The notes under the pieces were generated by a model. That model did no database searches. It had not been told where the DNA came from and was given only the letters and a program-made list of their open reading frames with translations. This document shows positions 9,524 through 19,156 of a DNA stretch of 52,854 nucleotides, piece by piece. Position 1 is the stretch's first letter; each line of letters begins with the position of its first letter. This DNA comes from Alphaproteobacteria bacterium (GTDB lineage: Bacteria > Pseudomonadota > Alphaproteobacteria > UBA9655). Position numbers and translations under genes: made by a program. The stretch spans positions 1 to 52,854 of the forward strand of contig JAIEQB010000009.1 in assembly GCA_019748065.1 (NCBI GenBank), in the 5' to 3' direction.

Positions 9524-11581
9524 GTGTCCCAAAATCTTATCAAGAAACAGCCTCTCAATTTATTCTTGCTCTTCATTTTAGGAAGTTTTTCACCTGAAAA
9601 ATGTGAGGCTGAGCCTCGTAAGGCTGATCCTCCTCAAAAGCCTCTGTGGACGCCTGAAGATTGTGTGACTCTTCCCGTCGAAACAGTAGAGGATATTTCT
9701 TCCGATGGAAAGTATAGCCTTTTAAAGGTCTATTATACGACTCTCAAAAAAGACAAAGCCGAAGAATATTCAACGTGTGTGTTAGTCAATAATGAGACTT
9801 TAAAAAAAGAAATCATAATTGGAGAGTTCAATCATTCCTGTAACCAACCTCAATTTATTGGAAAGGGGCAATTTTTCTCATACATTATGAACGATACTTA
9901 TGGAGAAAAAGAAACATCAGCCCTCTTTGCTCAAGAGATCTCCTCTAAAAAACAAACAAAAATACAAGATCTGAGTAACGATCTCCAAAACTATATTTTT
10001 GCACCGAATGGAAAGAGCTTTGCTTTTTTAAACAAAAGCGGCTCAAAAAAAGAGGGGACTGTCAAATCAATTCTGGGTTTTCAGAAAGTAAGTCAGAATT
10101 TTCAGCCTATCGATCCTCCCCTCTACAAATCTGAATTTAATTTGTATGGTCCCTTTGATCCTTCTTCTTATCGATGGTCTCCTGATAGTCAGAAAATTGC
10201 TTTTGTGGGAATGATTCCTATTTGGAAAAGTGGGACTAAGGCGACTCTTTATCTTCTCGATTTAGAAAAAGATAAACTCACAGAAATTGATGAACTTGTT
10301 GGATTTCTTGGAGATCTAAGCTTTTCACCCAATGGCCAAAAATTAGCCTTTATAAAGGGAGATGACCGTGGAATACAGGAGACTCCTCTTAAATTCGTCA
10401 AAGATCAAAAATTCACAATTCAAGTGGTTGATTTGAGTACAGGCAAAACGGTGAGTATAGATGCCGTAGATATATGGCATATAGTAGGTTGGACAGAAAA
10501 CAATAAAGCCCTTATCGTCACCAAGCAAATTGGAACAAAGCAGCAACTTTTTTCCCTTGATATTGAAACAAAAAAACTAACCTTAATGGAGGTTCCCGAC
10601 ATCGCTTGTACTTATGGTCCTGTTTGTTCTTCTAATGGTAAATATATAAGTTTTTTGGGAGAGAATCTTCATCACCCCTCGGCAATTTACGTTTCCAAAA
10701 CGGATTTATTTTCTCCTAAGAAGATTAGTGCTCTTAATGAAAAAATCAATTTAACAGCCATTAAAGTAACTTCCATTACCTGGAAATCCTATGATGGACT
10801 CGAAATTGAAGGGATCCTCACCCATCCACAAGGCTATACAGAAGGTCAAAAAGTTCCCCTCATTGTATCGATACATGGAGGCCCTGGAGGGGTAGAATCT
10901 CAGTATTTTATTGGCAAAAATATGTTTGGGTCTTTTTCTCCTGCCGTTTTTGCATCTCAAGGATATGCTACCTTGGTAGTGAACTATAGGGGAAGTATTG
11001 GATATGGAATAAAATTTCAGGAAATTGATTACAAAGATTTAGGTGGGGGAGATTATCAGGATGTCATGACGGGAGTAGACTACCTTGTTAACAAAGGAAT
11101 TGCTGACCCAAATCAGCTCTTCGTTAGAGGACATAGTTATGGAGGGTTTTTGACAGCATGGACCATTGGTCATACGAATCGTTTTAAAGCGGCGGTTGTC
11201 GAGTCAGGAATTACAGATTGGATCTCTGATATTGCGACAACAGACGCTCCTGTTACAATGGAAGGGTATTTTGGGGGAGCCTATTGGGATGATTATGAAC
11301 TCTGGAGAAAAACTTCTCCCATAAGATATGTAAGTCGCATGGAAACCCCTACACTTATCTTGCAAGGAGGAAGTGATAAGCGAGTTCCTACAGGTCAATC
11401 GATGCAGCTTTATAACGCCCTTGAAGCAAGAAACATCCCCACCCGTTTAGTTTACTATGATGGACAGGGGCATGGCCTTGACTCTCCCATAGCAACTCGA
11501 GATGCAATGAACGAAATGCTAACCTGGATGAAGGCTTATGGGGGAAAGAAAGAACCTATGAAAGAGAAAAAGGTAAAGTAG
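9524..11581 (+). CDS. S9-family secreted prolyl oligopeptidase-like peptidase
   Basis: 685 aa, intact S9 peptidase with Ser538 in GHSYGG, Asp in QGGSDKRV and His in GQGHGL. I use the GTG start at 9524, not an in-frame ATG 60 bp upstream. The GTG lies two bases after the stop of the preceding gene, has AGGTGAGG just upstream, and starts the same sequence (SQNxIKKQ) with which the next paralog starts at its ATG. The signal peptide is about 30 residues, with a hydrophobic core of Leu and Phe. It is part of a tandem amplification. Peptide degradation outside the cytoplasm, perhaps on host-derived peptides, is the likely role but is inference. Confidence 0.88.
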   Translation: MSQNLIKKQPLNLFLLFILGSFSPEKCEAEPRKADPPQKPLWTPEDCVTLPVETVEDISSDGKYSLLKVYYTTLKKDKAEEYSTCVLVNNETLKKEIIIGEFNHSCNQPQFIGKGQFFSYIMNDTYGEKETSALFAQEISSKKQTKIQDLSNDLQNYIFAPNGKSFAFLNKSGSKKEGTVKSILGFQKVSQNFQPIDPPLYKSEFNLYGPFDPSSYRWSPDSQKIAFVGMIPIWKSGTKATLYLLDLEKDKLTEIDELVGFLGDLSFSPNGQKLAFIKGDDRGIQETPLKFVKDQKFTIQVVDLSTGKTVSIDAVDIWHIVGWTENNKALIVTKQIGTKQQLFSLDIETKKLTLMEVPDIACTYGPVCSSNGKYISFLGENLHHPSAIYVSKTDLFSPKKISALNEKINLTAIKVTSITWKSYDGLEIEGILTHPQGYTEGQKVPLIVSIHGGPGGVESQYFIGKNMFGSFSPAVFASQGYATLVVNYRGSIGYGIKFQEIDYKDLGGGDYQDVMTGVDYLVNKGIADPNQLFVRGHSYGGFLTAWTIGHTNRFKAAVVESGITDWISDIATTDAPVTMEGYFGGAYWDDYELWRKTSPIRYVSRMETPTLILQGGSDKRVPTGQSMQLYNALEARNIPTRLVYYDGQGHGLDSPIATRDAMNEMLTWMKAYGGKKEPMKEKKVK

Positions 11582-11583
11582 TC

Positions 11584-13629
11584 ATGTCCCAAAATTTTAT
11601 CAAGAAACAATCTCTCAACTTATTCTTGGTCCTCATTTTAGGAAGTTTTTCACCTGAAAAGTGTAAGGCTGATCCTCTTCAAAAACCATTGTGGACAGTG
11701 GAAGATTGTGTGACTCTCCCCGGAGAAGTGGTAGAGGACATTTCTTCTGATGGAAAGTATACCCTTTTAAGCACCTCTTATACGACTCTTAAACGAGATA
11801 AAGCTGAAGAATATTCAACGTGCGTGTTAGTGAACAATGAGACTTTAGAAAAAGAAATAATAATTGGAGAGTTCAATCATTCCTGTGTCCAAGCACAATT
11901 TATTGGAAAGGGTGAGTTTTTCTCATACATTATGAATGATACTCAGGGAGAAGAAGAAACATCAGCCTTCTTTGTTCAAGAGATCTCCTCTAAAAAGCAA
12001 ACGAAAATACAAGATCTAAGCGATGGTTTCCAAGAGTATACTTTTGCACCGGATGGAAAGAGCTTTGCTTTTTTAAACCAGAGTGGTTCCAAAAAAGAGG
12101 GAACTGTCAAAACAATTCTGGGTTTTCAGAAAGTAGATAAGAATTTTCAGCCTGTCGGGCCTGCTCTATTCAAATCTGAGGTTAACTTATATAACCCCTT
12201 TGATTCTTCTTCTTATCGATGGTCTCCTGATAGTCAGAAAGTTGCTTTTGTTGGAATAGCTCCTATTTGGAAAAGTGGTACTAAGGCTACCCTTTATCTC
12301 CTAGATTTAGAAAAAGATAAACTTACAGAAGTCGATGAAGTCATTGGATTTCTTGGAGATCTAAGTTTTTCACCCAATGGCCAAAAATTAGCCTTTATAA
12401 GGGCAGATGGGTTTGGAACACAGGAGACTCCTCTTAAATCCTTCAAAGACCAAGAACCTCCTACAATTCAAATTGTTGACTTAAATACAGGTAAGACGGT
12501 GAGTATAGATGCCGTAGATATATGGCATATAGCTGGTTGGACAGAAAATAATAAAGCCCTTATCATCACTAAGCAAGTTAGAACAAAGCAGCAAGTTTTT
12601 TCCCTTGATATTGAAACAAAAAAACTCACCTTAATGGAAGTTCCTGATCTTGCTTGTGTTTATACTCCTACTTTCTCTTCTAACTCTAAATATATAGCTT
12701 TTTCTGGGGAGGATCTTCATCTACTCTCAGCAAGTTATATCTCAAACATGGATTCATTCTCTCCTAAAAGGATAAGTGCTCTTAATGAAAAAATAAATTT
12801 GACACCTCTTAAAGCAACTCCTATTACCTGGAAATCCTATGATGGACTAGAGATTGAAGGAATCCTTACCACCCCACAAGGCTATACAGAAGGTCAAAAA
12901 GTTCCCTTAGTTGTGTCAATACACGGAGGTCCTGCAGGGGTAGAGTCACAGCGATTTATTGGCAAAACCTCCTTTGGAGCATTTTCTCCCGCCGTCTTTG
13001 CCTCTCAAGGATATGCGGTCTTGTTTGTGAACTACAGAGGAAACCTCGGATATGGGGAAAAATTTCAGGATATTGATTATAAAGACTTAGGAGGAGGAGA
13101 TTATCAAGACGTCATGACGGGAGTAGATCACCTGGTTAACAAAGGAATTGCTGATCCGGATCAACTCTTTCTCAGAGGACATAGCTATGGAGGGTTTCTG
13201 ACAGCATGGGCGATTGGTCATACGAATCGTTTTAAAGCCGCAGTTGTTGATGCAGGAACGGTAGATTGGATCTCTGATATTGCTCTAAAAGATGTGTCGA
13301 CCCCGTGGGAAGCTTTACTTGGAGGGGCATACTGGGATGATTATGAATTCTGGAGAAAAGCCTCTCCCATAAGATATACGGCTAATATAAAAACCCCTAC
13401 ACTTATCTTGCAAGGAGAGAATGATAAACGAATTCCTACAAATCAATCTATGCAGCTTTATAGCGCCCTAAAATCAAGAAAGATTCCGACTCGTTTAGTT
13501 TACTATAAAGGGGAAGGGCATGGACTTCACTCTCCCATAGCACTCAGAGATGCTATGAATGAGATGCTCACATGGATAAAGACTTATGGTGGTAAAAAAG
13601 AAGCTGAGAAAGAGAAACAGAGAGAATAA
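11584..13629 (+). CDS. S9-family secreted prolyl oligopeptidase-like peptidase
   Basis: 681 aa, last of four tandem paralogs. The triad residues are present: Ser534 in GHSYGG, Asp in QGENDKRI, His in GEGHGL. The N-terminal signal peptide is almost the same as in the preceding copy. The ATG at 11584 lies two bases after the previous stop. The propeller part shares many identical blocks with the two upstream copies, so the duplications are recent or the copies have been homogenised by gene conversion. The oxyanion-loop region (HGGPAGVESQ) differs slightly from the HGGPGG of the copy upstream, which may hint at altered substrate preference. Confidence 0.88.
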   Translation: MSQNFIKKQSLNLFLVLILGSFSPEKCKADPLQKPLWTVEDCVTLPGEVVEDISSDGKYTLLSTSYTTLKRDKAEEYSTCVLVNNETLEKEIIIGEFNHSCVQAQFIGKGEFFSYIMNDTQGEEETSAFFVQEISSKKQTKIQDLSDGFQEYTFAPDGKSFAFLNQSGSKKEGTVKTILGFQKVDKNFQPVGPALFKSEVNLYNPFDSSSYRWSPDSQKVAFVGIAPIWKSGTKATLYLLDLEKDKLTEVDEVIGFLGDLSFSPNGQKLAFIRADGFGTQETPLKSFKDQEPPTIQIVDLNTGKTVSIDAVDIWHIAGWTENNKALIITKQVRTKQQVFSLDIETKKLTLMEVPDLACVYTPTFSSNSKYIAFSGEDLHLLSASYISNMDSFSPKRISALNEKINLTPLKATPITWKSYDGLEIEGILTTPQGYTEGQKVPLVVSIHGGPAGVESQRFIGKTSFGAFSPAVFASQGYAVLFVNYRGNLGYGEKFQDIDYKDLGGGDYQDVMTGVDHLVNKGIADPDQLFLRGHSYGGFLTAWAIGHTNRFKAAVVDAGTVDWISDIALKDVSTPWEALLGGAYWDDYEFWRKASPIRYTANIKTPTLILQGENDKRIPTNQSMQLYSALKSRKIPTRLVYYKGEGHGLHSPIALRDAMNEMLTWIKTYGGKKEAEKEKQRE

Positions 13630-13951
13630 GTAAGATGTCCACAAATTTTATTTTTATAGATAAGTTTAACATATCTTTTTTTATGTAAAATATTGTAATG
13701 CCCCCCTAAAAGTAGAGTGTGCCATAGCGAAGCAATAGGAGGTTAAAGATGATGTAACTGAGATATTGAACTAAGGTTTACAAAAAACTTTGAGCCTAAT
13801 CAAAAATAAATTTGGACTCTTTTCTCTTAATTTAGCTCTTCTACATAGAAGTGCCGCTTATATAATTACCATAAGCGGCATGTTTCACAATCTTAATAAA
13901 GATACATGCCGGTTATAGAAAAATTATAAATGGCAAGAGAATAAAAATAAA
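13630..13951. other. Intergenic region with perfect hairpin and possible IS remnant
   Basis: No gene is seen. TGCCGCTTAT at 13852-13861 and ATAAGCGGCA at 13871-13880 form a perfect 10-bp inverted repeat with a 9-base loop. It lacks a following T-run, so it is not a standard terminator. Around 13697-13755, a C-rich start (TGCCCCCCTAAAAG) followed by a GGAGG-type ribosome site and an ATG with an immediate stop looks like the left end of a lost insertion sequence. I am not sure of this. Confidence 0.4.
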
Positions 13952-14772
13952 ATGAGTAAAATTATTGGAAGGGCTAAAGAACGCGAGATCCTAGATCAAT
14001 TACTCAAATCAGGAAAAGCAGAGTTTCTTGCTCTTTATGGAAGAAGAAGAGTAGGAAAAACTTATCTTATAAAGAATTATTTTAATGACGCCTCCTGTAT
14101 TTTCTTCCATGTTACGGGCATTCAGGATGGGAGTTTAGCGGAACAACTTGAGCAATTTGTTAGGCAAATTGGCATAAGTTTTTACAGGGGAGCCATATTA
14201 GCCCCCTGTAAACGTTGGATGGATGCATTTGAAGAACTCACTAAAGCAATTCAACCGCTCGCAAAAAACAAGAAAGTTGTTCTTTTTTTTGATGAATTTC
14301 CTTAGATGACAACAAAAAGATCTCGTCTTCTTCAAGCTCTTGACTATTATTGGAATCGTTATTAGGTTCATGATCCTCGCTTAAAATTAGTTGTGTGTGG
14401 TTCTTCGGCATCCTGGGTCATAAATAATATTATTAATTAATAAGGGTGGTCTTTATAACCGCATTACGAGTTCTCTTAAGCTTGATCCATTTACACTAGC
14501 AGAAACAAAAGCGTACTTAAAATCTCAAGGCGTCCATCTTAAAAATCAACATATTTTAGACCTATATATGATTATAGGAGGAATACCTTACTATTTGTCA
14601 CAGGTAAAGAAAGGCAAATCCGCTTCAGAATGCATAGATGAACTTTGTTTTCAGAAAAATAGTATTCTTTTTGATGAGTTTAATCGCTTATTCAAGTCTT
14701 TATTTTATGAATCAGATATGTATCTCAAACTTTGTCGAATCATAGCGAAGCATCGCTATGGAATAAGCCAAG
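13952..14772 (+). pseudogene. Broken ATPase (ATPase_2/DUF234 type), 5' part
   Basis: The first 117 codons encode the P-loop part of an archaeal-type AAA ATPase: a Walker A-like GRRRVGKT at residues 30-37 and VVLFFDEFP, which is Walker B, at the end. The frame then stops at TAG (14303-14305), where family members usually have Trp (EFPWM). It continues in frame to another TAG (14363-14365), also at a likely Trp. A frameshift follows near 14440-14446 within a GTCATAAATAAT-rich stretch. After it the protein resumes with GGLYNRITSS and a long helical part. The gene is finally cut at 14772 by an IS21-like element. These proteins pair an ATPase with a C-terminal nuclease-like domain; their function is poorly known. 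The gene is dead. Confidence 0.8.
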
Positions 14773-14784
14773 TGCATATTCCGG

Positions 14785-14960
14785 GGCAAAATTGCCGGTG
14801 ATTCCAATTCAAAGTTGCCGCTCATTACGATTCAAAATTGTCGGTGATTACGATTAAAGTTGTCACCGATTCCAATCCAAAGTTGTCGATGATTACGATC
14901 AAAATTGCTGCCCGTTACGATGAAAATGGGCGGCCATTACGATCAAAGTTGTCATTCATT
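14785..14960. repeat. IS21 left-end repeat array
   Basis: About seven degenerate copies of a unit resembling GTCGGTGATTACGATTAAA, spaced roughly 23 bp apart. The right end (about 17505-17560, opposite orientation) carries two or three more copies. IS21 elements have such multiple terminal repeats, which bind the IstA transposase. Confidence 0.75.
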
Positions 14961-15039
14961 AAAAGACGTTCGCGACAGAAGTAATTCTTTAACCGTGGGA
15001 TATTTCTTTCTTCCCAACCGAGAAGAAGGAGATGTCCCC

Positions 15040-16575
15040 ATGACAATGGAGCGAACAACGATGAGAAAAATCAGAGAAGTCTTAAGACTTAAATATACCC
15101 ACAATCTCAGCTATCCCCAAATAGGGACAAGCTGTAACCTCTCTAGAGAATGTGTCCGTCAATATGTGAAGAAAGCTGAGAAGGCTGGATTAAGTTGGCC
15201 TTTACCAGAAGAAATGGATGATGTGGAATTGGAAAGGCGTCTTTTTAAAGACATCGACCAAGCCCTTCAGGTTCCTCACCCAGATTGGTTAATTGTTCAT
15301 CAGGAGATGAAGAAAAAAGGAGTGACGTTGATGCTCCTTTGGGAAGAATATAAGGAGGTATATCCTCACGGATATCAGTACTCTCGATTCTGTGAGCTTT
15401 ATAGATCCTTCAAGGGTAAACTTAACCCCACGATGCGCCAGACGCACAAAGCAGGAGAAAAGCTCTTTGTTGACTTCTCTGGTCTTACAGTTCCTTGGGT
15501 TGATAAACTGACTGGAGAAATTTATAAAGCAGAAATTTTTGTCGCTGTTTTAGGCGCCTCAAATTATACGTATGTCGAAGCCTGTGAGAGCCAGAGTCTT
15601 CCCTGTTGGATTGAAGCCCATGTTCGAGCCCTAGAGTTTATTGGGGGTGTTCCCAATGCAGCGGTTCCAGACAATATTAAGTCTGGCGTGACAAAAGCTC
15701 ATCATTATGACCCTGATATCAATATAACTTATCAGGATTTTGCTTGTCACTATAATATAGCTATTATCCCTGCACGTGCCGGAAAAGCTCGTGATAAAGC
15801 CAAGGTAGAGGTGGGTGTCCAAGGGATACAGAGAAGGATTTTAGCCCCTTTACGTCATCATACCTTTTTTAGTGTTGCTGATATAAACAAAGCCCTTGCT
15901 CCCTTGTTAAGAGACTATAACCACAGATCCTTTCAAGATCTTCCAGGGTCTCGTTTGTCTCAATTCTTACTGATCGACAAGCCTGTTTTACAGCCTTTAC
16001 CGAAAGAGAGATATCAATATGCAGAGTGGAAGAAAGCAAAGGTAAATATTGATTACCACATTGCCTTTGAAAAGCACTTTTATAGTGTCCCCTATGCTTA
16101 TATCAAGGAAGAAGTGACCTTACGGATTACCCGAACAACGATTGAGTGTTACTATCAAAATCAGAGGATAGCTTCTCATCTCAGATCTTTCCGCCCAGGG
16201 CACACAACAATCCGGGAGCATATGCCAAAAGCTCACAGGGCCCATGTTGAATGGACTCCCGAACGATTGTTGAGCTGGGCCAAAAAAATAGGCCCCTCTA
16301 CTGGAAAGCTCATCGAATCCGTCATCCAATCAAGAGCTATTCCAGAACAAGGCTTTCGAGCGTGTTTAGGAATTTTACGTTTAGGAAAAAGCTATGGAGA
16401 GCATCGCTTAGAAAACGCAGCCAAGAGAGCTCTTGTGATAGGAGCAATACGGTATCAGAGCATCGAATCCATCCTCAAGCGAGGATTGGATCAGCAGCCG
16501 CTTCCAGCGGCAGATCTTAAATCTACCTCTCCCACTATACATGGCAATGTTCGTGGGTCTCACTACTACAACTAA
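15040..16575 (+). CDS. istA: IS21-family transposase IstA
   Basis: 511 aa with an N-terminal helix-turn-helix (about residues 8-45) for binding the element ends and an rve-type DDE integrase core. The likely catalytic residues are Asp145 (FVDFSG), Asp211 (VPDNIKSG) and Glu257 (KAKVEVGV). I chose the ATG at 15040 because GAAGGAG lies eight bases upstream and homology to the family begins there. An upstream in-frame ATG at 14905 would lie within the terminal repeat array. The frame is complete with no visible damage. IstA works with IstB, encoded 17 bp downstream. Confidence 0.92.
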   Translation: MTMERTTMRKIREVLRLKYTHNLSYPQIGTSCNLSRECVRQYVKKAEKAGLSWPLPEEMDDVELERRLFKDIDQALQVPHPDWLIVHQEMKKKGVTLMLLWEEYKEVYPHGYQYSRFCELYRSFKGKLNPTMRQTHKAGEKLFVDFSGLTVPWVDKLTGEIYKAEIFVAVLGASNYTYVEACESQSLPCWIEAHVRALEFIGGVPNAAVPDNIKSGVTKAHHYDPDINITYQDFACHYNIAIIPARAGKARDKAKVEVGVQGIQRRILAPLRHHTFFSVADINKALAPLLRDYNHRSFQDLPGSRLSQFLLIDKPVLQPLPKERYQYAEWKKAKVNIDYHIAFEKHFYSVPYAYIKEEVTLRITRTTIECYYQNQRIASHLRSFRPGHTTIREHMPKAHRAHVEWTPERLLSWAKKIGPSTGKLIESVIQSRAIPEQGFRACLGILRLGKSYGEHRLENAAKRALVIGAIRYQSIESILKRGLDQQPLPAADLKSTSPTIHGNVRGSHYYN

Positions 16576-16592
16576 TTTTATGGAGATATACT

Positions 16593-17393
16593 ATGTTAAC
16601 ACACCCTCTACTTGATAAATTACGCCAGTTGCGGTGCCAGGGTATGCTTGAGTCCTTGCAAGAGCAGCTTCAACAAGTTGATATGCAGTCACTTAGCTTT
16701 GAAGACAGGATCTCTCTGATGATCGATCGTGAATGGTGGCTTCGTGAAAACAACCGCATTAAAAAGCGCTTAAAAAACGCCAATCTAAGACAAATGGCCT
16801 CTATGGAGGATATTGACTATGATCCGACCCGAGGTCTCTCAAAAGCCGTCATGCAAACTCTATCTTTCTGCCAGTGGATAAGAGAACATCAAAATCTCTT
16901 GCTGATAGGACCAACGGGAACAGGAAAAAGCTTTCTTGCCTCAGCTTTAGGGCATAAAGCGTGTCTTGAAGGATTTACGGTTCGGTATATGAGATGTCCT
17001 CGTTTATTCCAAGAACTTGCTTTAGCCAAAGGAGATGGAAGGTATTTAAAATTAATCCAGCAAATCTCTAAAAGCCAAGTCCTCATCTTAGATGACTGGG
17101 GTGTTAGTCCTATGGATGAGGGGCATAGACGTGATCTTCTGGAAATTTTGGATGATAGGCATCAATGTGCCTCAACGATTGTCACGAGCCAACTTCCTCT
17201 CAAGCACTGGCATGACTTCATTGGGGATCCGACCCTTGCAGATGCTATCTTAGATCGCTTGATCCATAATGCCCATAAGATTGAATTAAAAGGGGAATCT
17301 ATGCGCAAGAAAAACAACAATTTAAATGAAATAAAGCAATTAAGTAACTCACAGGAAGAGAAACAAGGTTCATCTCAAACACAAAATAAATAG
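16593..17393 (+). CDS. istB: IS21-family ATPase helper IstB
   Basis: 266-aa AAA+ ATPase, DnaC/IstB family. Walker A is GPTGTGKS at residues 106-113 and Walker B is VLILDDWG around 168-175. The N-terminal 90 residues are helical and Arg-rich, as expected for the target-DNA-binding region. IstB forms ATP-dependent oligomers on target DNA and directs IstA. The C-terminal tail is unusually polar and rich in Asn, Lys and Gln, about 25 residues beyond the usual family end. It follows istA by 17 bp and is probably co-transcribed with it. Confidence 0.92.
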   Translation: MLTHPLLDKLRQLRCQGMLESLQEQLQQVDMQSLSFEDRISLMIDREWWLRENNRIKKRLKNANLRQMASMEDIDYDPTRGLSKAVMQTLSFCQWIREHQNLLLIGPTGTGKSFLASALGHKACLEGFTVRYMRCPRLFQELALAKGDGRYLKLIQQISKSQVLILDDWGVSPMDEGHRRDLLEILDDRHQCASTIVTSQLPLKHWHDFIGDPTLADAILDRLIHNAHKIELKGESMRKKNNNLNEIKQLSNSQEEKQGSSQTQNK

Positions 17394-17580
17394 TGATTAG
17401 AAAACTCACTGAAAGGAGGTTCATGGATGAGTGGCAAAAATGATGAAAATATTCTTGCATTTTAGGAGGGATTAAAGAGATAATTTGCACGTCGCTAACG
17501 CTCCGATAAAACGGCAACTTTAATCGTAATCGCCAGCAACTTTGGAGCGGAATCACTGACAATCTTCAGCGGAATGCGCA

Positions 17581-18229
17581 CCAAGTTCAACTTATACAAG
17601 AAAGTAAGTCTCCACTTGGAGGACGGACAATAAATCGTTTAAAAGAGTTGGAAGATGCTGGATTTATTATGAGCTTTGTTCCTTATGGGCATCAAGAAAA
17701 AGGAATCTCCTATAAAACAATTGATGAATATACTCTCTTTTATCTTCACTGGGTTGAGCCGAATATCTCGTCTCTCCGAAAGAAACCTCAAACAAGTAGT
17801 TATTGGCTTTCAAAATCAACAACATCAAGCTGGAAAAGCTGGGCAGGGTATGCTTTTGAAGCTGTGTGTTATAAGCATGTATCAAATATTCGAAAAGCTT
17901 TACAAATAGATCCAGGAGCAGAAGTAGGATCTTGGAGATATACTCCTAAAAAACGATAAGCTGAGGAAGGGGCTCAAATTGATTTATTATTTGACCGACC
18001 AGACGGAGTCGTAACTATATGCGAAATTAAGTATAATCAAAAGCCTTTTATGATAGATAAGCAGTATGCAAAAAATCTTCTTAAAAAAGCCGAAATATAC
18101 CAAAAATATAGTCGCAAAAGAAATCAGCTTTTTACTGCTATGATTACGTCTGGAGGATTAAAGCCAACTATGTATTCAGAAGAAATTATTACTAACCATG
18201 TAAAATTAGGAGATCTTTTTAAAGAGTAA
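17581..18229 (+). pseudogene. Broken ATPase (ATPase_2/DUF234 type), 3' part
   Basis: Continuation of the gene interrupted at 14772. The frame resumes as VQLIQESKSPLGGRT, a winged-helix-like region, then leads to the C-terminal DUF234 part. An in-frame TAA at 17957-17959 (KKR-stop-AEEGAQ) cuts it once more. The remainder encodes AQIDLLFDR and CEIKYN, which resemble the D...ExK core of PD-(D/E)XK nuclease-like domains, and ends at 18227-18229. The gene therefore has at least three nonsense changes, one frameshift and one insertion, and most of them are independent of the IS. Confidence 0.8.
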
Positions 18230-18654
18230 TACCACCCTTTAACACCCGACTTCGACGGAAGTGGACTAAGTTGATGAGTTAAACTATTGAATATATAGAG
18301 TTGAATATTTGGACTCGGTTTATTGCATATTCTTACTGAATTCGCACAGCGATTCTGATTTAATCAATCGGATGATTTACAAAACCTTTGGTATCCAATA
18401 GTCTCAAGAAGTGGAAATTTATCTCCCCTAAAGCTGTGTCTAAATCAATCAACCTATTGGAAAACAAAGATTCTTAAACTCACCTAATTCTATTTTCGTT
18501 GAAGTCGGAAGCAGTTTGAAGGATAACTTTGGTGGATCAAACCGTGGGTGTGCTCACCTGACTTTTGTTTTGCGAGCATTGTTATTTCTTTAGAAAAATC
18601 ATAAAAATAGAATAGGAGAAAAACTGTGCCTCAAATATAACGTTTCAAGGAAAA
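18230..18654. other. Intergenic region, no gene recognised
   Basis: No open frame with family resemblance, no RNA and no obvious repeat. It may be decayed sequence between the dead ATPase and the plasmid maintenance region. Confidence 0.5.
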
Positions 18655-18945
18655 ATGTGGGGAAATGAAGTTTTTCCAATAAATCAACAATTGAGTAGAA
18701 TAGGAATAGGATTAGTATTTTCATCGTTCAGCATAAAAAGCTCCTATTCTTTGGTAGAGATTTTCATACAAGCGAATATAATTTGGAATAAAAGTAATGT
18801 TCTATCTGGGGAAACCATTGGGTCTATACACCTAACATCTGAAGCGAAAGATAAGTTTATTCTTGTATTACGGGAGCAAAATCAACATTTTCAAGTAAAA
18901 ACACAAGGTAAAGTTTTATTCCCTGCTGCTTACGATATAAGCTAG
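18655..18945 (+). CDS. Hypothetical small protein, doubtful
   Basis: A 96-aa frame with AAGGAAAA directly before its ATG. No domain, signal peptide or family is recognised. The composition is unremarkable, with several beta-like hydrophobic stretches. It could be the remnant of a larger gene, because the flanking 400 bases on either side are empty. It ends 45 bp before the first copy of a strong 18-bp palindrome. Listed with low confidence. Confidence 0.3.
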   Translation: MWGNEVFPINQQLSRIGIGLVFSSFSIKSSYSLVEIFIQANIIWNKSNVLSGETIGSIHLTSEAKDKFILVLREQNQHFQVKTQGKVLFPAAYDIS

Positions 18946-18990
18946 TTTTTAGAAAATATTTTTTGGATATTTTGTCTATAAAATTTCTAG

Positions 18991-19008
18991 ATGTCGCCAT
19001 GGCGACAT
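18991..19008. promoter_or_regulatory. 18-bp perfect palindrome, copy 1 (candidate parS or operator)
   Basis: ATGTCGCCATGGCGACAT reads the same on both strands. It is the most GC-rich spot in an otherwise AT-rich kilobase and recurs exactly 166 bp downstream. Being upstream of parA-parB, it is a natural candidate for the ParB centromere site. This is inference; the sequence is not the common chromosomal parS (TGTTTCACGTGAAACA). Confidence 0.6.
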
Positions 19009-19156
19009 TTGAATCTGTTATATGAAAGTGTTAACTGCACAACTTTTCTTCCACTATTTACGCAGAAACAGTACACAAAATTTCGAATAGAATCGAGTTG
19101 TATTACTATTTAGTTGTGTAGCTTAATGTAAACGAAATTAGTTGCAATTTAGCCTA

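Larger units (their letters stand above)
14773..17580 (+). mobile_element. IS21-family insertion sequence, complete
   Basis: The element starts TGCATATTCCG (14773) and ends CGGAATGCGCA (17580). These are imperfect inverted termini with the TG...CA ends usual for IS21. CCAAG is present directly before the left end (14768-14772) and directly after the right end (17581-17585), a 5-bp target duplication. Inside are istA and istB in the usual order and spacing, and arrays of about 23-bp repeats at the ends. Removing the element and one CCAAG joins the two halves of the ATPase gene in frame (YGISQ-VQLIQ), which proves the boundaries. Both element genes are open, so it may still be active. Confidence 0.92.

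Noticed and set aside
13690-13760. Complete small IS element
   Set aside because: Only a left-end-like sequence is visible; there is no transposase or right end, so it is mentioned only as a possible remnant.
14905-15039. Longer istA N-terminus
   Set aside because: The upstream ATG lies in the terminal repeat array and the added residues have no counterpart in the family; ATG 15040 has a proper ribosome site.
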